A stretch of 14,415 nucleotides of DNA, from assembly GCA_030615865.1 (NCBI GenBank), contig JAUWYK010000051.1, positions 1 through 14,415 of the forward strand, in the 5' to 3' direction. Both the position numbers and the translations under genes were made by a program. This document shows positions 7,349-13,691 of the stretch, piece by piece; the stretch's first letter is position 1, and every line of letters starts with the position of its first letter. Under the pieces are notes generated by a model. The model worked only from the letters and a program-made list of their open reading frames with translations, did no database searches and was not told the origin of the DNA. The stretch is from Dehalococcoidia bacterium (GTDB lineage: Bacteria; Chloroflexota; Dehalococcoidia; Dehalococcoidales; JAUWYK01).

Positions 7349-8395
7349 ATGACACCTAAAATGAAACAAAACGATGAGATGTATGACTCGCCTTCGGATA
7401 TGCCATCTTGTCAACCTCTTCGTGATGCCCTCACCCTCTGTCGGAACACCGTTGAGGTGGGCTACTGCAAGGCCGATACATCAGCCCTGCGCCACCAGAG
7501 ATATCATCGCCTACTCACAGTCATCGCCGCCATTTTTGGTACTACCGCTGTACTGTTAGCCATCGTACAGCTTTCTGGCCTCTTCCACGGAGTGTGGCCG
7601 GTGCAGATGTCAGGCATCGCAGTGGCATTGGCATTAATTGCCGTTATAACGGGGCTGGTTTCATCGCAGCGGCTCAACTGGCTTCTGGAACGCCATAGAG
7701 CTGAGCGATACCGATTGCTGAAGTTCCGCTTTCTCATTGATCCTGCCTTGTGGAGTGGGGGAAAAGAAAAAGCCAAGGCACGGATGAATCGATTCACCAA
7801 TGAAGTGGATAACATTAGAGCGCTGAATCGGCAGGCACTTCGTCAATGGATCGATGAAGCTGAGGTTCCTGAGGCACCAACTCCATTACCGCCTAGCAAG
7901 ACCGGCAAAAACATAATCCAAGATTTTTTAGAGTATTACCAAAAGAAGCGACTAAGCGTGCAGATGGACTACTTTGCCCGTAGGTCGCTGCGTAATGTAC
8001 ATGTGCATCGGTACACGTGGTTTCTACCGCCTTTGTTTTTTTTCTTTAGTGTTTTGGCCGCATTAGGTCACTTTGTTTACAACATCGCCACGTCAGCATA
8101 TGATTTGCAGGCCAATGCTGCAACGTCCAACTTCATTGTGCTTTTCGTTGTGTTGGCGGCAGCCTTTCCTGTTGTTGGGGCTGGAGTCCGCAGTCTCCGC
8201 ACGGCGTATGAATTCGCTCGGAACAACAGCCGGTTTCGAGCAAAGCATGTGGTACTGAGTCGCTTAGCTGAAAGGCTGCGTCAAGAAAACGACCCAGAAG
8301 CCATATTCCGCGACTTGTGGAGTTGTGAGCAGATTCTAGAATCCGAGCACCGCGAATGGCTTCGCTTGATGATTGAGGGTGAGTGGTTTGGGTAG
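7349..8395 (+). CDS. tandem 2TM SLATT-like (DUF4231-like) membrane effector candidate
   Basis: 348 residues from the ATG at 7349. AGGAG at 7340-7344 lies only 4 nt upstream. The frame extends to a TTG at 7322, but AGGAG there is 1 nt away, and an ATG at 7361 is a further alternative. Two modules are visible. The first has helices at about 57-76 and 86-104, followed by RHRAERYRLLKFRFL (about 115-129). The second has helices at about 223-244 and 260-280, followed by a basic amphipathic tail and an EHREWLRLM ending. Paired helices followed by a conserved cytoplasmic helix match SLATT domains (SMODS- and SLOG-associating 2TM effectors), and forms with two tandem domains (SLATT_3 plus SLATT_1) are known. 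Such proteins are proposed to form pores or disrupt membranes when a partner senses a nucleotide. Its neighbour of the SLOG/RyR class supports this. The family call is from pattern memory and needs a profile search. Confidence 0.72.
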   Translation: MTPKMKQNDEMYDSPSDMPSCQPLRDALTLCRNTVEVGYCKADTSALRHQRYHRLLTVIAAIFGTTAVLLAIVQLSGLFHGVWPVQMSGIAVALALIAVITGLVSSQRLNWLLERHRAERYRLLKFRFLIDPALWSGGKEKAKARMNRFTNEVDNIRALNRQALRQWIDEAEVPEAPTPLPPSKTGKNIIQDFLEYYQKKRLSVQMDYFARRSLRNVHVHRYTWFLPPLFFFFSVLAALGHFVYNIATSAYDLQANAATSNFIVLFVVLAAAFPVVGAGVRSLRTAYEFARNNSRFRAKHVVLSRLAERLRQENDPEAIFRDLWSCEQILESEHREWLRLMIEGEWFG

Positions 8396-8408
8396 TACTT
8401 AACTCCCG

Positions 8409-9359
8409 CTACGCTGATCGTCTCCTTCTCAAGAGGAAAATGATCCCCACTGGTGCCAAAACAACAATGACCGGCAAAATTATGCTGATAGGATTGGGAC
8501 CACCCCCAGTTGCTGGTGGCGTTGGTGTAGGCATCGGTCTTGGAGGGGGCGTTGGTGGAGGTGTTGGCGTTGGTGGAGGTGGTGGCGTTGGTGGAGGTGT
8601 AGGCGTTGGTGGGACTTCCTCCTTCTCGGGCGGCTGCCAAAGGTCTATATGCTCGTCAGGGAATATTTCACGTCCCAAGATAGGCTCTTCGACCTGTCCT
8701 TTGGGAAACCAGCCAAACGGGTTGGTTTTGCCGGTGGCCTCAAGCCATATCCATCCCGGCTCACCGTCCAGTCTGAATTGCTCACTAGCCTTTTCGTAGT
8801 CAGGCAGATGGAGAAGGGCGGCTGTGTGGTTAGGGCAGACGACAATTGCCGAGCGGTAGCCAGCTCCTTGATACATAACTGCCAGAAGAATAGCAGACTC
8901 CTCGCAGTCGCCATAGGCAATCCCGTCCTTCTGGATGATGTTGGCTACCTCGTCAGCATTCTGGGCGTACTCCTTCCTATCCCACTGGTCAATATCAGGC
9001 GTGTACTGCACTCTGTCTCTTACGTACTTAAATATCCTCTCTGCCCTTTGGTGACGGTCAGGGTATTTGTCAGCAAATTGCTCGCCCAATCTGTAGGCTG
9101 TATCAATGTACTTACCAAGGCTCTCATACGGTATCAACGGCCGAAACTCGCCCCCGGTCTTGGTTTTCTTTATCTGTAAAAACCCATCCTCGCCACAGGC
9201 GTTAGTTCTGCACACATGCCAGTCGTCAAAGATATTGTCAGCTTCTTCGTAGAAGTCACTGGACGGCCAGGCAAAACAGATACCGACAGGCACGACCTGC
9301 ATCGATACAACCATAAGTACGACTAGAAAGACCGTCAGTTTTCTCATGGTCAAACTCAC
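8409..9359 (-). CDS. membrane-anchored transglutaminase-like cysteine protein
   Basis: 316 residues. An N-terminal secretion signal (about 6-30, MRKLTVFLVV to ICFA) precedes a transglutaminase-like fold at about 80-215. The catalytic triad candidates are C152 in YGDCEESAILLA, H178 in CPNHTAALL and E207 in WIWLEATG (Glu in place of the common Asp). A Pro/Thr stalk (about 250-283) leads to a C-terminal helix (about 291-310) ending in RRRRSA, so the enzyme domain should sit outside the membrane on a stalk. Members act as cysteine proteases or amide-bond-forming enzymes; the substrate is unknown. The GTG start at 9359 overlaps the stop of the DUF350 gene as GTGA, which supports translational coupling and this start; an ATG at 9347 would give a cleaner signal peptide. 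The gene ends 13 bp from the convergent SLATT-like gene. Confidence 0.88.
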   Translation of the reverse strand: MSLTMRKLTVFLVVLMVVSMQVVPVGICFAWPSSDFYEEADNIFDDWHVCRTNACGEDGFLQIKKTKTGGEFRPLIPYESLGKYIDTAYRLGEQFADKYPDRHQRAERIFKYVRDRVQYTPDIDQWDRKEYAQNADEVANIIQKDGIAYGDCEESAILLAVMYQGAGYRSAIVVCPNHTAALLHLPDYEKASEQFRLDGEPGWIWLEATGKTNPFGWFPKGQVEEPILGREIFPDEHIDLWQPPEKEEVPPTPTPPPTPPPPPTPTPPPTPPPRPMPTPTPPATGGGPNPISIILPVIVVLAPVGIIFLLRRRRSA

Positions 9360-9841
9360 AGAGGTGTTGTTAAAGCAGCATGCATTATCAGGCCAAAGAA
9401 GAGCAAATATCCGAACACGTATAGGCCAACGGCGACAGGCTCCTCATTTATCCTTCTGAATGGTATCTTAGGTGTCAGCCAGTCAATGATATGGAAGAGG
9501 GCTATCCCTACCAGCAAGCTCAGGAAGAAGCCCCCTACCAGGAGCCCCAGCCTTATCGGGCTAAATACAGTTAGCACTGGTGAGGCGCCGACCAAAATAG
9601 GAAGTGTCGATGCCCCATGTATAACCAGTCCGATACAGATGAGGAAACCACCTATAAATAGACCAGTCGAGATGGCACTTTCTCCTATCTTTTGTCGCTC
9701 GTGAATATGGGGAGTGAGCACATCTAGAGCCCGGATGCCGAGCCAGAGTAAAAAGCCACATACAAAAGCGAAGAACGCAGTTCTTGCCATCCACAATAGC
9801 ACAGTAACATAATAGGGAACAGTAGGCCCAAGTTCTCCCAA
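9356..9841 (-). CDS. DUF350-like four-helix membrane protein
   Basis: 161 residues, almost entirely hydrophobic, with four membrane helices at about 10-35, 56-77, 97-118 and 135-156. It is an internal duplication: ALDVLTPHIHERQKIGESAIS...LFIGGFLICIGLVIHGA (38-77) is echoed by IIDWLTPKIPFRRINEEPVAV...LYVFGYLLFFGLIMHAA (118-156). The D-x-LTP then I-x-E then small-residue helix pattern fits DUF350, whose function is not established. The start is a TTG at 9841. ACCTCCT on + at 9847-9853 reads as AGGAGGT on this strand, 5 nt from the TTG, so initiation looks efficient. It shares a GTGA overlap with the transglutaminase-like gene, so the two are probably made in fixed ratio and may work together in the envelope. 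Confidence 0.8.
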   Translation of the reverse strand: MGELGPTVPYYVTVLLWMARTAFFAFVCGFLLWLGIRALDVLTPHIHERQKIGESAISTGLFIGGFLICIGLVIHGASTLPILVGASPVLTVFSPIRLGLLVGGFFLSLLVGIALFHIIDWLTPKIPFRRINEEPVAVGLYVFGYLLFFGLIMHAALTTPL

Positions 9842-9879
9842 ATTGCACCTCCTAACAACTCCTTTTTTACAATGTACTG

Positions 9880-9963
9880 CTACCCTGGTGATTTGTCAAG
9901 TGGCGAACTGCTTTCTCGCGTTTCTCCCCCTTTCTCCGCTGGAACTTGCGATTCATAGGTCAT
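9880..9963 (-). CDS. 27-codon ORF with a strong ribosome site ahead of the DUF350 gene
   Basis: Reading - strand, an ATG at 9963-9961 opens 27 codons (MTYESQVPAEKGGETRESSS, then PLDKSPG) and stops at TAG 9882-9880. A long Shine-Dalgarno (AAAGGAGGTGA) lies about 5 nt upstream, stronger than that of most genes here. The peptide is hydrophilic and rich in Glu, Lys and Ser, with no recognisable family. It ends 38 bp before the DUF350 start and is on the same strand, so it could be a leader peptide or a small protein of the operon. Existence as a translated product is inferred from the ribosome site alone. Confidence 0.4.
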   Translation of the reverse strand: MTYESQVPAEKGGETRESSSPLDKSPG

Positions 9964-10214
9964 CTCTAATCACCTCCTTTCTGTTGCCCTCAGGCCTTCA
10001 TCGTCAACTCTTCAGATTAATTTCTTTTGCGGTCTGTACCGACTTGATTCTATGTTTTTCCTTTGTACACTATGGTAGGCCTTTCGGCACAGTTCCCGAA
10101 CCTCTCTTTGAGAAGAAACAGCTAATTCCGGCTATGAAGTAGGTACTCAATTCCTATCCGAGACCCACAAGACAAGTTTATTGTGTCCAGTAGTATTGCC
10201 TAATGACTGCATTA

Positions 10215-10243
10215 TTGACAGGCAGCACGCCTTGCGATAGAAT
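10215..10243 (+). promoter_or_regulatory. sigma70-type promoter of the histidine kinase
   Basis: A perfect TTGACA (10215-10220) and TAGAAT (10238-10243, 5 of 6) are separated by exactly 17 nt. Transcription would start near 10250, giving a leader of about 195 nt before the kinase ATG. Confidence 0.7.
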
Positions 10244-10291
10244 AGTGACAAGCATACAGAAGTAATATTGGACTCCTGTCACCTATCTTGC

Positions 10292-10340
10292 CATCCCCAC
10301 TTCAGGGGCGTAGGGGATGAGGGACTTTGATAAAACAAAG
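10292..10340 (+). promoter_or_regulatory. two adjacent hairpins in the kinase leader
   Basis: CATCCCC (10292-10298) pairs with GGGGATG (10313-10319), and CTTTG (10325-10329) with CAAAG (10336-10340). They lie 50-90 nt into the predicted transcript. I do not recognise a known riboswitch, and no U-tract follows, so this is at most an unassigned leader structure. Confidence 0.35.
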
Positions 10341-10445
10341 AGCAGCCCATAAACGAATTGTTGCAAATGCGCTAACAGATTGCTAAAAAACCAAACGACG
10401 GTTGGGGTATTCCACACAGCTAGGTGAGCAGAAGGAGGAGTAGAT

Positions 10446-12134
10446 ATGCGTAGCCTGAGCTGGAGAGTGAAACTGACGGTGCTCTTCACACTGGTTCTGC
10501 TTGCGTCGCTACTGTTACAATTGTTTTGCGTTCTTCCGCTCATCCAAAACCAGCAAGTAATGAGAAAGGTCCACCAGAGAGAGGTCGCCCGCAATATTGG
10601 TTGGGAACTGGACCGCTATCTAAGGAGGTTCGCCAATGAACTGACCATTATAGCCAAGAGGGAGGAGTTTCGCAATATGGATGTTGTCAACCAGACACAG
10701 ACCATGGTCAAGATTGTTGAGATTTCAACGCCTCTGAGCTCCCTTTTTGTAATGGACGCCGAAGGCTGGTTCGTTTCCGGCACTGTAGATAACTTCCCCG
10801 TCTACACAACCAAGAGCTATGCTGATAAGCCCTACTTTATCGTTCCTTTTGAGCAAGGCGAAGTCAGCTTCGACCGGCCTCAGTCCTATTCCCAACCAGA
10901 GATTGTAACCACTACTGTTAGTGTACCTATCAAGTCAGATACAGGAGAGAGGGTGGGTGTTCTAGTAGGCAATATGGTACTGAACGAACTGATTGAATAT
11001 ATGGCAAACTATCCGCTACGAGGAGAGCAGGTCGCCTTCTTGGTGGATAGAGAAGGCAGGGCAGTTGCTCATTCCGAGATAGACCTATTCACTCTCGAAG
11101 AAGGTCCACTGTCGTTGGACTATAGTGACTGGCCAATGGTGCAAGCCGTCATGGCTGGGGGGGTAGCAGGTGGGACTCAAAAGTATGTTACCGCGGGCGT
11201 ATCTTACTTTGCCGCCTATGCTATCCTGGAATCCAACGGCTGGGGGATAGTGGTAGAAGTCCCGATGTCGGTGATATTGGGTAAATCTAACGTGCTGACC
11301 GCGCAACTCGTGTTTATCAACATTGCCATCTTTACTGTTGCGCTGGGTATAGCGCTTGTCCTTACAAAGCAGATAACGGCGGCACAGAAGCGGGCGGAGG
11401 ACGAACTCCAGCAGAAAACAAGGGCGGTGGAAGAGGCAAGCCAGCTAAAGTCTGAATTCCTGGCCAATATGTCTCACGAGTTGCGTACACCACTGAACGC
11501 CGTTATCGGCTTTTCTGAATTGATGATGGACGAGGTGCCTGGCAAGATTAACGATGAGCAGAGGGAGTGTCTTGGTGATATCTTAGACAGTGGACAGCAC
11601 CTACTAAATCTTATTAATGATGTCCTTGACCTGTCTAAAGTGGAAGCCGGGAAGATAGAACTAAAACTGCAAGATTTGAACCTGGCTGCTGTTATTGCTG
11701 ATGTGGTAAAAATTGTGGAACCTATGCTTGATGATAGCAAACACAAGCTAGAGGTCAGCGTAGAGGAGGGGCTGCCGCAGGTTCGTGCCGATAAAAGCAG
11801 ACTAAAGCAGATATTTTTCAACCTGCTGAGTAACGCCGTCAAGTTTACCCCGCCTGGTGGCAAGCTGGCCATCGAAGCCAGTAGTGCCGGCGACCAGTGC
11901 CAGGTCAGCGTGGTTGATAACGGCGTTGGCATTAAGAAAGAAGACCGAGAACGAATATTCGAAGTCTTTACCCGGGCAGAAACTCTGCCCGATGAAAAGA
12001 AAGAGGGCAGCGGGCTGGGGTTAGCACTTACCAGGCAGCTCGTTGAGATAATAGGCGGCAGGATATGGGTAGAGAGTGAATACGGCAAAGGAAGCCGGTT
12101 TACCTTTACCCTACCACTGGCAACAGCCGATTAG
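10446..12134 (+). CDS. Cache-domain sensor histidine kinase
   Basis: 562 residues. The N-terminal helix (about 10-32) and a second helix (about 284-308) enclose an extracellular double-Cache sensor (about 35-277) with FVMDAEGWFVSG, SYADKPYF and the strand-rich GVLVGNMVLNELIEYM typical of dCache. A short coiled coil (312-333) runs straight into HisKA (334-400), with H344 in SHELRTPLNAVIGFS as the phosphoacceptor. The HATPase domain (about 450-560) has N463 (N box, NLLSNAVKF), D491-N-G-V-G (G1) and GSGLGLAL 521-528 (G2), so all core residues are present. No HAMP domain is visible after helix 2. Cache domains usually bind small metabolites, so an extracellular ligand is expected. AAGGAGGAG (10432-10440) is 5 nt before the ATG. 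No response regulator is adjacent, making it an orphan within this window. Confidence 0.93.
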   Translation: MRSLSWRVKLTVLFTLVLLASLLLQLFCVLPLIQNQQVMRKVHQREVARNIGWELDRYLRRFANELTIIAKREEFRNMDVVNQTQTMVKIVEISTPLSSLFVMDAEGWFVSGTVDNFPVYTTKSYADKPYFIVPFEQGEVSFDRPQSYSQPEIVTTTVSVPIKSDTGERVGVLVGNMVLNELIEYMANYPLRGEQVAFLVDREGRAVAHSEIDLFTLEEGPLSLDYSDWPMVQAVMAGGVAGGTQKYVTAGVSYFAAYAILESNGWGIVVEVPMSVILGKSNVLTAQLVFINIAIFTVALGIALVLTKQITAAQKRAEDELQQKTRAVEEASQLKSEFLANMSHELRTPLNAVIGFSELMMDEVPGKINDEQRECLGDILDSGQHLLNLINDVLDLSKVEAGKIELKLQDLNLAAVIADVVKIVEPMLDDSKHKLEVSVEEGLPQVRADKSRLKQIFFNLLSNAVKFTPPGGKLAIEASSAGDQCQVSVVDNGVGIKKEDRERIFEVFTRAETLPDEKKEGSGLGLALTRQLVEIIGGRIWVESEYGKGSRFTFTLPLATAD

Positions 12135-12297
12135 CCATATCTAGTGTGGAACATGAAAGAGGAGATACTAATTACAGAACTATTGATTTAAAGTTTTAAC
12201 TGCGAAACTGCCAAACGGAAACCATCCAGATTTTGATTTTACTAACTTTGAGGTAGTCGGACACTTAAACCAGAATTAGGTCCAGCAGGCACCCCCT
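12135..12297. other. 163-bp spacer, no recognised feature
   Basis: Between the kinase stop and the tRNA-type promoter I see no gene, no clear intrinsic terminator and no repeat. With the tRNA remnant and the integrase leader it forms a 371-bp stretch without a protein gene. Confidence 0.5.
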
Positions 12298-12327
12298 TTG
12301 ACAAAGGGGACGACTTCAGGCTAAAAT
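12293..12327 (+). promoter_or_regulatory. promoter of the interrupted tRNA-Gly, built into a 17-nt palindrome
   Basis: TTGACA (12298-12303) and TAAAAT (12322-12327) are 18 nt apart and would start transcription a few bases before the tRNA fragment at 12340. The -35 box sits in the palindrome CCCCTTTG-A-CAAAGGGG (12293-12309). A functional tRNA promoter left in place by an insertion is the simplest reading. It now faces the recombinase gene. Confidence 0.6.
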
Positions 12328-12339
12328 AGGTATGATTTT

Positions 12340-12377
12340 GCGGGAGTAACTCAGTTGGTAGAGTCCCTGCCTTCCAC
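12340..12377 (+). pseudogene. 5' half of tRNA-Gly(UCC), truncated at the anticodon loop
   Basis: The bases fit a tRNA through position 38. There is an acceptor 5' strand GCGGGAG (12340-12346), TA, a D stem ACTC/GAGT (12349-12352 with 12361-12364) around AGTTGGTA, C26, an anticodon-stem 5' strand CCTGC (12366-12370) and loop CTTCCAC with anticodon TCC (12373-12375). The expected GCAGG strand, T arm and CTCCCGC acceptor strand do not follow; the sequence changes abruptly at 12378. Anticodon loops of tRNA genes are classic tyrosine-integrase sites, and such a gene lies 128 bp downstream. This is therefore best read as one att-proximal junction or its decayed remnant. Confidence 0.7.
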
Positions 12378-12482
12378 CTGTGAAGCTAAAGTGGCTTTTT
12401 TTAGCTTCAAAAATAACAAAAGGACTCAGCTAGAGTCTAAAAGTTAAAATTCGTAAAAAGAAGAATTCAAAGCAGGGACTCA
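12359..12482 (+). repeat. nested inverted repeats between the tRNA half and the integrase
   Basis: Three arms nest within 124 bp. GAGTCCCTGC (12361-12370) is exactly complementary to GCAGGGACTC (12472-12481). TGAAGCTAAA (12381-12390) pairs with TTTAGCTTCA (12400-12409). GACTC (12423-12427) pairs with GAGTC (12433-12437). TAGAGTC occurs at 12359 and 12431, and GGACTCA at 12422 and 12476. The layout could be recombinase-binding sites, a leader structure over the integrase start, or both. Confidence 0.55.
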
Positions 12483-12505
12483 AGGCGGACAGGCAAAAAT
12501 GAAAA

Positions 12506-13492
12506 ATGGACAACCAAAACCTGTCACAGCTCATATCCCGTTTCCTCAGCTCGCGCCGATACCTGTCACAACGCTCGGTGGAATACTACCAGACCTGCCT
12601 TAGAGGACTGGAGTGGTTTTCCCGAATTAACGGCTGGCCGCCTCCAGAGCAGCTCAGCCGGGAGCACATTTCGGACTTCCTGGGCTATGTCGCCACCGAG
12701 CCTCACCGCTGGGCAGGGGATGGGCGGCGCTCAACCTGCAAAAAGGCGTCTCCGGCTACCATCTATCACTACGCCAAGGTGGTCAAGTTCTTCTTTAGCT
12801 GGGCCAAGGACGAGGAGTACATAAGCAAAAATCCATCGGTACGACTGGAACTGCCCCGGCCACAATACCGCCAGATCGAGCCTTACTCCAACCAGGAGGT
12901 TAAGGCCATGCTCGATACCTGCCAGCAGGATGAGCACTACTACCCATACCTAGGAATAAGAAACCAGGCCATTATCTCGCTGTTTATCGACACCGGTATT
13001 CGGCTGGATGAGATGGCCAAGATGAAGCTTTCCGACCTCGACCCCAGGCTGGGGCAGGCCCGCATCATGGGCAAGGGGGCCAAGATGAGGGTCGTCCCCA
13101 TCAACGGCAGGGCAAGAAAAGCACTTAAGAGATACCTTACCTCAGCCAGGCAACCGGCGGGCGATGAGCTGTGGAAGACCGATGACGGACAGCCGCTTTC
13201 TCGGTGCTCGATAAAGATAATGGTCAACCGCTTAAAAAGGCGGGCCGGGGTGGTAAGCGGCGGTGGCGCCCACCGCTTCCGCCACTACTTCGCCACCCAC
13301 TGCCTTGATAATGGAATGGACCTAAACACACTGAGACTGCTACTCGGCCACGCCACCCTTAACATGGTTCTTCACTACTCCCAGTATGTCGATGTCCAAA
13401 AAGCATTGCTCCAGCACGAGCAGTTTAGCCCGCTTGATGGCTTATATAAAGGGAGCAGTAGTATACAAGATAGCTGGGGCTGGCGCGGATAA
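12506..13492 (+). CDS. tyrosine recombinase / integrase
   Basis: 328 residues. An N-terminal SAM-like DNA-binding domain (about 5-105, with SRFLSSRRYLSQRSVEYYQ and the REHISDFLGYV core) precedes the catalytic domain (about 125-305). All catalytic residues are visible: R166 in DTGIRLDEM, K190 in MGKGAKMRVVPI, H256 and R259 in HRFRHYFATH, H282 in LLGHATLNM, and Y291 as nucleophile in LHYSQYV. Length and motifs suit a site-specific integrase of an integrative element or a XerC/D-like enzyme. Its position just after a broken tRNA-Gly and before a terminator argues for an element integrase. The ATG at 12506 has no good Shine-Dalgarno, in contrast to other genes here, so translation may be weak. 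Transcription could come from the captured tRNA promoter. The adjacent divergent winged-helix gene is a possible regulator or directionality factor. Confidence 0.93.
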   Translation: MDNQNLSQLISRFLSSRRYLSQRSVEYYQTCLRGLEWFSRINGWPPPEQLSREHISDFLGYVATEPHRWAGDGRRSTCKKASPATIYHYAKVVKFFFSWAKDEEYISKNPSVRLELPRPQYRQIEPYSNQEVKAMLDTCQQDEHYYPYLGIRNQAIISLFIDTGIRLDEMAKMKLSDLDPRLGQARIMGKGAKMRVVPINGRARKALKRYLTSARQPAGDELWKTDDGQPLSRCSIKIMVNRLKRRAGVVSGGGAHRFRHYFATHCLDNGMDLNTLRLLLGHATLNMVLHYSQYVDVQKALLQHEQFSPLDGLYKGSSSIQDSWGWRG

Positions 13493-13508
13493 AATAAAGG
13501 AGCTAAAA

Positions 13509-13547
13509 ATGGAGGACAAGCGACACCGACAGTCCACCGACGGATAA
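13509..13547 (+). CDS. 12-codon ORF after the integrase
   Basis: AAGGAG (13497-13502) is 6 nt before ATG 13509, which opens MEDKRHRQSTDG and stops at 13547, directly ahead of the terminator. The good ribosome site contrasts with the poor one of the integrase, but the product is tiny and has no family. It may be a remnant of a longer cargo gene or simply chance. Confidence 0.2.
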   Translation: MEDKRHRQSTDG

Positions 13548-13555
13548 TTAAAACG

Positions 13556-13583
13556 GGGGCGCAGGTAGCGCCCCTCTTTTTTT
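13556..13583. terminator. strong intrinsic terminator, probably bidirectional
   Basis: GGGGCGC (13556-13562), loop AGGTA, GCGCCCC (13568-13574), then TC and seven T. On the - strand the same stem is followed by CGTTTT, so it can also end the convergent winged-helix unit. Confidence 0.9.
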
Positions 13584-13613
13584 GATGGGATAAGGGTTGA
13601 GAATACCAGAGGG

Positions 13614-13691
13614 TTATCGCCGGCTTAGCACCCAGGCGAGGAATTGAAGTTGAATGTCGGTATATTGAACGGTTCTATCCTCTTCTGTCAT
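13614..13691 (-). CDS. 25-codon ORF coupled to the winged-helix gene
   Basis: The ATG (13691-13689) overlaps the stop of the winged-helix gene as TGATG, a common coupling arrangement. It reads MTEEDRTVQYTDIQLQFLAW, then VLSRR, and stops at TAA 13616-13614. The sequence is amphipathic and not low-complexity. No family is recognised. The terminator just beyond it fits the end of a two-gene unit. Confidence 0.45.
   Translation of the reverse strand: MTEEDRTVQYTDIQLQFLAWVLSRR

Larger units (their letters stand above)
9964..10445. other. 482-bp divergent intergenic region
   Basis: This separates the leftward DUF350 unit from the rightward histidine kinase. It holds the leftward ribosome site of the 27-codon ORF, a small TTCGG (10083-10087)/CCGAA (10096-10100) inverted repeat, and the rightward promoter and leader listed separately. 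I see no convincing gene and no strong leftward promoter; the best leftward -10-like hexamer (TAGAAT, about 10047-10052) lacks a good -35. Confidence 0.5.

Noticed and set aside
8383..8799. A plus-strand Gly/Val-rich reading frame
   Set aside because: It is the antisense of the Pro/Thr stalk and catalytic region of the transglutaminase-like gene, which has a signal peptide and catalytic motifs; the glycine repeats arise from proline codons.
9843..10142. A 99-codon plus-strand frame in the divergent intergenic region
   Set aside because: No ribosome site and no recognisable domain, and it runs over the leftward ribosome sites.
10292..10445. Known riboswitch in the kinase leader
   Set aside because: The two short stems match no riboswitch consensus I recognise and there is no expression platform.
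12340..12482. Intact tRNA with a group I intron or other intron
   Set aside because: The decamer at 12472 supplies a GCAGG strand, but no T arm or CTCCCGC acceptor strand follows before the integrase gene, so the tRNA is not completed.
12359..12482. Integron attC/attI site
   Set aside because: No attC-type core sites are recognisable, no cassette array is present, and I did not see the extra domain of integron integrases in the recombinase.
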